From the NCBI GenBank assembly GCA_001247695.2, contig LGRX02012779.1, positions 1 to 22,930 of the forward strand: a DNA stretch of 22,930 bases, read 5' to 3'. The stretch's first letter is position 1, and every line of letters begins with the position of its first letter. Shown piece after piece: positions 16,639-22,930 of the stretch. Origin of the DNA: Cymbomonas tetramitiformis. Its lineage: Eukaryota > Chlorophyta > Pyramimonadophyceae > Pyramimonadales > Pyramimonadaceae. The notes beneath the pieces are model-generated. The model was not told the DNA's origin. It made no database searches and saw nothing but the letters and a program-made list of their open reading frames with translations. A program made the position numbers and the translations under genes.

Positions 16639-16664
16639 GGTTCACGTATCCCCAATAGTCTGTT
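16639..16664 (-). repeat. Right terminal inverted repeat
   Basis: Reads AACAGACTATTGGG on the minus strand from 16664, perfect against the left end over 14 bp and 22/26 over the extended stretch. Confidence 0.9.
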
Positions 16665-16668
16665 TGCT
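16665..16668. mobile_element. Target-site duplication TGCT, right copy
   Basis: Matches 1308-1311 and joins directly to TTGAATATGG of the interrupted 239-bp unit. Confidence 0.9.
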
Positions 16669-18382
16669 TTGAATATGGCTTTGGGCGCACACTCGGCCGG
16701 GCACTGCCGAGAGTGCGCCCACCTCGAGGCGGTCAGGGATTCAACGTGAGCTGACCGGTGGCGAACCGGTCAGACTGCCGCCCCTATCACCTGAGACGTG
16801 CCGTACGAGATGTTGCAACGGAAATACAATGTATGCTTATGCGTATGTGCGAGATGTTGTAGTGAGCACAAGGTGTGTCCTTGTGCGTATGCTTATGGTG
16901 GGATACTTTGAATATGGCTTTGGGCGCACACTCGGCCGGGCACTGCCGAGAGTGCGCCCACCTCGAGGCGGTCAGGGATTCAACCTGAGCTGACCGGTGG
17001 CGAACCGGTCAGGCTGCCGCCCCTATCCCCTGAGACGTGCCGTGCGAGATGCTGCAACGGAAATACAATGTATGCTTATGCGTATGTGCGAGATGTTGTA
17101 GTGAGCACAAGGTGTGTCCTTGTGCGTATGCTTATGGTGGGATGCTTTGAATATGGCTTTGGGCGCACACTCGGCTGGGCACTGCCGAGAGTGCGCCCAC
17201 CTCGAGGCGGTCAGGGATTCAACCTGAGCTGACCGGTGGCGAACCGGTCAGGCTGCCGCCCCTATCACCTGAGACGTGCCGTGCGAGATGCTGCAACGGA
17301 AATACAATGTATGCTTATGCGTATGTGCGAGATGTTGTAGTGAGCACAATGTGTGTCCTTGTGCGTATGCTTATGGTGGGATGCTTTGAATATGGCTTTG
17401 GGCGCACACTCGGCCGGGCACTGCCGAGAGTGCGCCCACCTCGAGGCGGTCAGGGATTCAACCTGAGCTGACCGGTGACGAACCGGTCAGGCTGCCGCCC
17501 CTATCACCTGAGACGTGCCGTGCGAGATGCTGCAACGGAAATACAATGTATGCTTATGCGTATGTGCGAGATGTTGTAGTGAGCACACGGTGTGTCCTTG
17601 TGCGTATGCTTATGGTGGGATGCTTTGAATATGGCTTTGGGCGCACACTCGGCCGGGCACTGCCGAGAGTGCGCCCACCTCGAGGCGGTCAGGGATTCAA
17701 CCTGATCTGACCGGTGGCGAACCGGTCAGGCTGCCGCCCCTATCACCTGAGACGTGCCGTGCGAGATGCTGCAACGGAAATACTATGTATGCTTATGCGT
17801 ATGTGCGAGATGTTGTAGTGAGCACAAGGTGTGTCCTTGTGCGTATGCTTATGGTGGGATGCTTTGAATATGGCTTTGGGCGCACACTCGGCTGGGCACT
17901 GCCGAGAGTGTGCCCACCTCGAGGCGGTCAGGGATTCAACCTGAGCTGACCGGTGACAAACCGGTCAGGCTGCCGCCCCTATCACGTGAGACGTGTTGTG
18001 CGAGATGCTGCAACGGAAATACAATGTATGCTTATGCGTATGTGCGAGATGCTGTAGTGAGCAAAATGTGTGTGCTTGTGCGTATGCTTATGGTGGGATG
18101 CTTTGAATATGGCTTTGGGCGCACACTCGGCTGGGCACTGCCGAGAGTGCGCCCACCTCGAGGCGGTCAGGGATTCAACCTGAGCTGACCGGTGGCGAAC
18201 CGGTCAGGCTGCCGCCCCTATCACCTGAGACGTGCCGTGCGAGATGCTGCAACGGAAATACAATGTATGCTTATGCGTATGTGCGAGATGTTGTAGTGAG
18301 CACACGGTGTGTCCTTGTGCGTATGCTTATGGTGGGATGCTTTGAATATGGCTTTGGGCGCACACTCGGCCGGGCACTGCCG
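16665..18382. repeat. Tandem array of the 239-bp unit (right part)
   Basis: Same unit and orientation as 1-1311; the word GAATATGG occurs at 16671, 16910, 17149, 17388, 17627, 17866, 18105 and 18344, all 239 bp apart. The final unit stops at 18382 inside the 3' arm of the largest hairpin. Copies differ by few bases; one hairpin change (GTGCGCCC to GTGTGCCC near 17909) would keep a G-U pair if transcribed. Confidence 0.95.
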
Positions 18383-18541
18383 TACTGTTCTCAGAACACG
18401 AGTCGCAAGGTTTCGCTTCGCGTTTCGGTTCTCGAGTTTCGATCCAACCTCCCTCGTGGATTGCGCTGAAGACGCAAAATAACGTTACATATTTATGATG
18501 ACAGGTCCGCTCTGGGCCGATGGATCAACGGGGATCGTGAC

Positions 18542-19760
18542 GTGTCGTCTTTGTTACACGAGCGCTCCGCAACGGGGGGGAACGGGGAACAGTCGATTAC
18601 GCATTCAGAACTGAACGCCGAATTCCAGATGTGGCGCAACCTCCCTGCCACGCCGCAAAGGAGCCCACACACAGACACTCACAACCGTGGCCGAAACCAC
18701 AACCCAGTCACCGACACCACGCGCCGTCAACAACATCATCACAGTGGGGCTGGTCACAGCCGCCACCATGTGGGCCAGAGGGTTCAGCGCGGAAAGCATA
18801 GTGCGGGCCAGCGCGTACACGCTGGTCTCCGTCACGCCCTGCCTGTGGGCACCCGGCTCATGGTACCTGGAACGCACCACTGCCATCACAATCGCCGCAA
18901 CCACGGGGGCAGCCGCAATGGCAACACAGGGAGTGGCATCCTGGGCCGTTGGGGTGCTGGTGACCCAGTGGATCGGGTCGGCAACGGTACACCACACGGC
19001 GGTCGGCATCTTGCTCCTAGAGGCGACATGGCGGGCAGTGCGGAGGTTCTCCCTGAACCTCCCTCTGCTGTTATGACTCGTGGAGCGGTCCCTTAGCGCC
19101 CGGATGAGGTGGGCACTCATCCAGGCCTGGGGCCCAGTGCCCAAGTCCGCTGGAAGGCGCAACCGGCGGGCTCAGCAACAGGCCAAAGCAGTACTGCAGC
19201 TCCTTGCCCGCACATGGGTGCAGCGAGTGTGCGTGCAGCTTGGCTGCGCATTAGCAGCCTGGACCATCCTCACAACGGTCCAGGCCAACAGCGTGGGACA
19301 CTTGCTCGTAGAGGTGTCCAGGCTTATGGCGACAGAAGCATGGAAGAGCACGCCCAACTGGTGCGCGGCGGCGGCAGCGACAGCAGGGGCGGTATACTCG
19401 TGGACACAGTTCCGCTTGGTCAACACCAACGCCATCATGCGATTCATTGTCATCAACCCAAAGTGCAAGGACCCCCCCAGCCGCTTCAAACGCACCAGCA
19501 AGCGGAATAAACGGCAGGGCCGTGGGGCGCCATCCTCCCACGATCTACGGCGCAGAGCCAGCCTCAGGAGGGCAAAAAGCCGACGCCACGCCCGCAGGGG
19601 CCGCAAGCGGCGCAAGCATGACATGACATCGATGCCCCGAAGACGCTCTCCGATTATTTTTGTGACCTCCGGTAAAGGCGTCTTGCGTCACTGCGTCACA
19701 CGACATTCGGACGAACCCATCCCGTCATCAGCAGACGTGTGCTGCAACCATTTGGACTAA
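18542..19760 (+). pseudogene. GC-rich coding block, membrane/basic protein(s), disrupted or bicistronic
   Basis: One frame is open from 18615 to 19760 except for a single TGA at 19074-19076. Codons are strongly GC3-biased, unlike the transposon genes, which supports real coding. The part before the TGA has several hydrophobic, probably membrane-spanning segments and no early ATG (the first in-frame one is within TMWARG). The part after it has two more hydrophobic segments and then a very basic Arg/Lys-rich tail (RRAKSRRHARRGRKRRKHD); an ATG at 19104 could start it separately. Upstream, another frame from ATG 18542 (ELNAEFQMWRNLP) also looks coding, suggesting a frameshift or intron near 18660-18690. 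No family is recognised. Confidence 0.45.
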
Positions 19761-20716
19761 TAATGGAATCGATTCTGATCGGCGAGACGATCCACTATTG
19801 CCAAGTGGCACCTGTACAAACACGTTTACCTGGTTGTATGCATTTTCTCGAATTAATTGGGATATTAAATCTTCCCAAAATTAAAGATGATGACATATAG
19901 AGCCACTGTTTAGAGTTGAACTATAAGATTTATAGTTGTAAGTGTGTCATCAATCATAGATATCTTTTATATCGATATCGTGACACTTTGTAGAGTGACT
20001 CTTTGTAGAGTGACTCTTTGTAGCCTAGCCTTCGACAACCTGGAGTGCCGGAGAGCAACGACTGACCAATGGTAATGTTTGGAGGTTGTCTTGTGACACC
20101 CTCCAAGATGCAGGATTGGTCGTGCAGTCGAAATGTCAAGTTTTGAAACGACAGATGACTGTAATTACCGTTCGATCGCGATTTAACCTGTTCCCGAAGG
20201 TCTCAGGCGCAAGCAAACGATAACGAAAGATTTCCAGAGTTTTCCCTCTAAGTCTTTGTAAGCGGTTTCCTTTCACGGTGCTACCAAACTGCGTAACTAT
20301 GTAATAGGATATTCATTTCCGACAAAAGTGCTTCCATGAAAAATATGACGTTCAACAGAAATATCCACGTTTGCATCCCATACGTTTCCCGAGGGTTTGT
20401 TGTTCTATGCAGGCAACGCGCGAACATGTGCTTGAGGGATCTTGGGGCGCTTGCTCGACCTCTCAGACCGTTTATCTAATATGTTTTGAGTGTTCATGCC
20501 GTCGCGGCGTTTACAGTGTACAATATGCGTGATTATTATCACGTCCAAATATTTGAAATACGTCAACGCGTCCTCCGTTGACTGTTTGAAAACTCCCAAG
20601 TGTGTCCCAGTCGAGTAGAGCACAGTAAAGGCAGCGTAGTTGCTGCTAGTCTCACTTTTCCCTGTCCGCCCAAGACGAGAACAGCCGCTTTTTCACGCTT
20701 TCTTCGAACCTTGAAT
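19761..20716. other. Long non-coding stretch
   Basis: AT-richer, no supported gene. It contains a tandem repeat of the 15-mer GACTCTTTGTAGAGT (about 19979-20023). Small ORFs on both strands have no start context or internal logic. Confidence 0.5.
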
Positions 20717-21115
20717 ATGTATCCCATAAGCAAAAGCGTGCTTGCGTTGTGCGCGCTTTTTATGTGTGGTCTGTCATGTTGTGATATGTGCTGCGCTTTT
20801 ACGCTAGTCCCAGAAAGCACACCGCGTGCACTTCCAACTGCTATGGAACTGCACTGTGTATTTTCGGTTCCGCTCATAAGTAGCACAATGCACGAACGTT
20901 CCATCACCATGCGTAGCGTGGACTCTTCTTCGACGACGAGCGGAATAGACGCAGCGTTTTACGACAGTGTTGTCCGTTCCTTTAGAGCTTGGGAATATCA
21001 TGCTCGTTCATCTAAGGAGCAAATCTACTGGTGGGCTGAGGTTTCTTCTAGTGGCAATCGCATTAGTCGCAACGAGCCAATGCTGCCTTTTGCATACTCT
21101 GCTGAGATTCAGTAG
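20717..21115 (+). CDS. Possible small secreted protein ORF
   Basis: 132 codons from the ATG of MYPISKS. Residues 5-30 are hydrophobic and Cys-rich (SVLALCALFMCGLSCCDMCCA), like a signal peptide or membrane anchor. The rest is Ser/Thr-rich with a hydrophilic end. The frame extends 39 codons further upstream to another ATG at 20600. There is no paralog and no shared promoter; a chance ORF is possible. Confidence 0.25.
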   Translation: MYPISKSVLALCALFMCGLSCCDMCCAFTLVPESTPRALPTAMELHCVFSVPLISSTMHERSITMRSVDSSSTTSGIDAAFYDSVVRSFRAWEYHARSSKEQIYWWAEVSSSGNRISRNEPMLPFAYSAEIQ

Positions 21116-22025
21116 TTCAGTACCACGTATCACGTATGACAGTGACAGTGACAGTATAGTGACTTCCTACCTGTACTCAGTAGTTCGACTTCGGTAGCTT
21201 AGACTGTGACACACGATATGATTGCCTAGTGACGGCCTCGGAGCTTAGATAGCCTGAGAGTCGTGTATTCATTTCTATCTTTTGATATACCCGATTGCCT
21301 CGCTCAAACCCTACGGCGTTCAGCGTTTTCACTGTGTCACTAGGACATTCTAGTAGGCTATAGGCCCACCACTTGCCTAAAGTGGTTTTGATTCAAAGCC
21401 ACTAAATGGCTGGCTAAAGCTGTAGAGGGGCGAGCGTGGCTGAGTAGGTAGAATGTTGCGGGGTGCCGCGTTTTCGCGGCACAACTGACTGCGTGGATGG
21501 AGAGGTAAGCGCGACGAGTGGCGGAGGAGAGTACGGAGAAGATGGGTCAGAGAGCGCTGGGGCCCCCGATGGTATGCAGCATTGCGCAGAGTTTGGTACT
21601 GAGTGGTTCGCGACACGTTAAGAAGGCCATGACCTCGGACATCGACAAGCGCGGAGACCTCGACCCTACTCTCCTACTTTCCGCCCACCCCCGCCGCTCC
21701 GCATTTTTCCTCGCTTCTCTATGCGTCTTTACCCGTATCATTTTACCTTAATTTGCCACGCTTGCCGCTTGTTTGTGAACTTTGAGCGGATTTTGGAATC
21801 TTGCGGGCGACTTGGCCGTTTTTGACCGCTTATAACTTGCGGGCTACTTGGACTCAGACATTTTCCTTTGGAGGGTGTTTTTACTTCGCCATTCCCGGCC
21901 GTGTTACCGAGTTTCGTGGGCATCGGAGCAGATTTTGAATTTATCTTGGATTTGGCCCCTTCCTTGAGGGGGGCTCACACTTATCGTTAGGGTTTCATCG
22001 CTTCGGTGCTTCGCTTACGGTCACC
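21116..22025. other. Non-coding 5' region of the right-end gene
   Basis: No gene. It contains GTGACA repeats (about 21138-21156), a 39-bp segment (21317-21355) repeated inside the downstream ORF at 22383-22421, a tRNA A-box-like word TGGCTGAGTAGG (21437-21448), and a perfect hairpin GTGCCGCG-TTTT-CGCGGCAC (21463-21482). It may be the leader or terminal repeat of a retroelement, which is not demonstrated. Confidence 0.4.
22001..22025 (+). promoter_or_regulatory. Leader resembling the transposon gene leaders
   Basis: TTCATCGCTTCGG ... GCTTACGGTCACC directly before the ATG at 22026 resembles the TCATTTGCTGCTTACGCTCACC of the element's genes, although this gene lies outside the element. No TATA box is seen 30 bp upstream. 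Confidence 0.4.
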
Positions 22026-22930
22026 ATGGCTGCCGTGGATCCTTCCGATGGATTCACCACTCCGGTCCCGGCTGGGATCGACACGCGGAGAGCACTTCCG
22101 TTCAGCGACGGCCCTGAGGAGCCTGTGCCCCCTACACCTGTGAAGAATCGCCCACTTGCGGGTGATGAGACAGGCGGTGCTGTGGTTATCAGGGAGTTCC
22201 TGAAAGACTGCCAGACTATTCTCCGCGAGCCTGGTCACAGGGCCAATATAATCCAGCAAGTTCGTGACCAGTGCCGGCCCACTCACATCAAGGCCTCGGA
22301 GTGGGTGTTCGACATCGACAAGATCAAGGGCCAAGTGCCTCGGGAAATTGCATTGGACCGCTTCACTCAAGCGGTAAAAACCCGTTCAGCGTTTTCACTG
22401 TGTCACTAGGACATTCTAGTATACTCACTGGCAACACGCTTCAAGCAACTTTCTGGTGAAAAGTTCACGTCTGCGGTGCGGGCGTTCGACCAAAAGCTCG
22501 TTGGACTCCAAGATAACTGTTTTTCGGAATTCCAAATACTTTATTCGCACACTGCTGTTTTACGCGGTTCTTCAAACTCTCGTACAGCCCGCCGCGGCTA
22601 ACGGGGGACCTCCTGCGGATGCCGTAACGGGGTCTGCGACGGCAACGACTGCAGTTGCCGCCCAGTTGATTCCAGATACATCGGAACTCCTGACCGAGTT
22701 CAACGCCAAATATCCACGCACAATCCTACGTGGGTTTTCAACGCCTCGGGCACCTCCTCCCATAGTGCAACGGAATCGAACTGGCAAGACCGGACGCGCC
22801 TCGAATGCCGGTACGGATGCAGAAAAACATGAAAGCGATCAGATCAGAGTTAGAGTAACTCGAGCAGACCGAACTCGATGGAACATTCTATTAGAGAGAT
22901 TAGGCGACTTGTGGAACGCAACAGATTGCC
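22026..22930 (+). pseudogene. Broken ORF running off the window, unknown product
   Basis: Starts MAAVDPSDGFTTPVPAG with good leader context and is open for 127 codons to a TAG (22407-22409). The same frame then continues with protein-like sequence (LATRFKQLSGEKFTSAVRAF) to a TAA at 22599. From about 22515 the +1 frame takes over with coherent sequence (NSKYFIRTLLFYAVLQTL, then Ala/Pro-rich, then charged) and stays open to the window end. One stop plus one frameshift suggest a decayed gene. A 36-bp GT-AG intron (22374-22409) would remove the stop but is very short, and a 39-bp duplicated segment spans it. Retroelement gag-like proteins are one possibility; no domain is recognised. Confidence 0.5.

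Larger units (their letters stand above)
1312..16664. mobile_element. 15.35-kb TIR DNA transposon inserted in the 239-bp array
   Basis: The ends are 14-bp perfect terminal inverted repeats, AACAGACTATTGGG at 1312-1325 and its complement at 16651-16664, extending imperfectly to about 26 bp (22 matches), flanked by a 4-bp TGCT duplication. The neighbouring array supplies a clean empty-site comparison. Known superfamilies with about 4-bp duplications include Chapaev, Sola1, Ginger and some Academ, but no diagnostic transposase of these is visible, so the class stays open. Contents: a 13-exon ParB-like/DNA-methyltransferase gene, a GIY-YIG-like gene, and many small Cys-rich genes with a shared promoter. 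The size is at the upper end for eukaryotic DNA transposons; Polintons are as large but carry polymerase, integrase and capsid genes and 6-bp duplications, none seen here. Confidence 0.9.

Noticed and set aside
16311..16655. 114-codon minus-strand ORF running into the terminal repeat
   Set aside because: It begins with TTG inside the inverted repeat, has no promoter or paralog, and has no recognisable sequence.
1312..16664. Polinton/Maverick or virophage-like provirus
   Set aside because: The size fits, but the duplication is 4 bp, the ends are short, and no polymerase B, retroviral-type integrase, packaging ATPase or capsid gene is visible.
1..18382. CRISPR array
   Set aside because: The repeats are contiguous 239-bp units without variable spacers, and the genome is eukaryotic.
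18605..19624. Long minus-strand ORFs opposite the GC-rich block
   Set aside because: They lack ATG starts, and codon bias (C/G in third positions) supports the plus-strand frame; high GC alone opens other frames.
21437..21510. tRNA gene
   Set aside because: Only an A-box-like word is present; no cloverleaf, anticodon arm or correctly placed T arm could be formed.
22374..22409. 36-bp GT-AG intron in the right-end ORF
   Set aside because: It would remove the stop in frame, but it is far shorter than the other introns and overlaps a 39-bp duplicated segment, so a disrupted gene is the simpler reading; not fully excluded.

Overview
The window is nuclear DNA of a eukaryote. It has short GT-AG introns (mostly 73-121 bp), TATA-plus-initiator promoters, no bacterial ribosome-binding sites and no operons. 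The lineage cannot be named from the sequence; an alga or another protist would fit.

Layout. Positions 1-1311 and 16665-18382 are one tandem array of a 239-bp unit, about 13 copies in all, with three strong hairpins per unit. A single 15,353-bp element (1312-16664) is inserted inside one unit. It has a perfect 14-bp terminal inverted repeat (AACAGACTATTGGG, about 22/26 matching over a longer stretch) and a 4-bp target duplication, TGCT, so it is a very large cut-and-paste-type DNA transposon. To the right of the array lie a GC-rich, GC3-biased coding block with an in-frame TGA (18542-19760), a possible small secreted-protein ORF (20717-21115), and a broken gene that runs off the end (22026-22930).

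Inside the element. The core (4287-10730, minus strand) is read here as one 13-exon gene of about 1,788 codons: a long unrecognised N-terminal half, a Pro/Ala-rich minisatellite linker, a ParB-like domain, a middle region, a beta-type N4/N6 DNA methyltransferase domain (motif IV before motif I) and a charged coiled-coil tail. Its methyltransferase motif IV reads DCEY instead of (D/N/S)PP(Y/W/F). Head-to-head with it, with overlapping start codons, is a two-exon plus-strand gene (10729-11598) with a GIY-YIG-like nuclease motif. Both arms carry very small genes: a family of Cys-rich, probably zinc-binding proteins (1944-2354; 11898-12209; 12489-12827; 13215-13811; 14444-15046; 15423-15833; 15952-16134) and a second pair of small paralogs (2964-3218, 3530-3769). 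Many of these share a promoter cassette: a TATA box, about 30 bp later TCATTT..GC, then a conserved leader. The right arm shows tandem duplication, inversion and decay of these genes.

How it may work (inference). No complete classical DDE transposase is visible. The methyltransferase/ParB protein and the GIY-YIG-like protein look like a modification/cleavage pair belonging to the element, and the small zinc proteins look like fast-changing accessory factors. Whether this copy can move alone is unknown.
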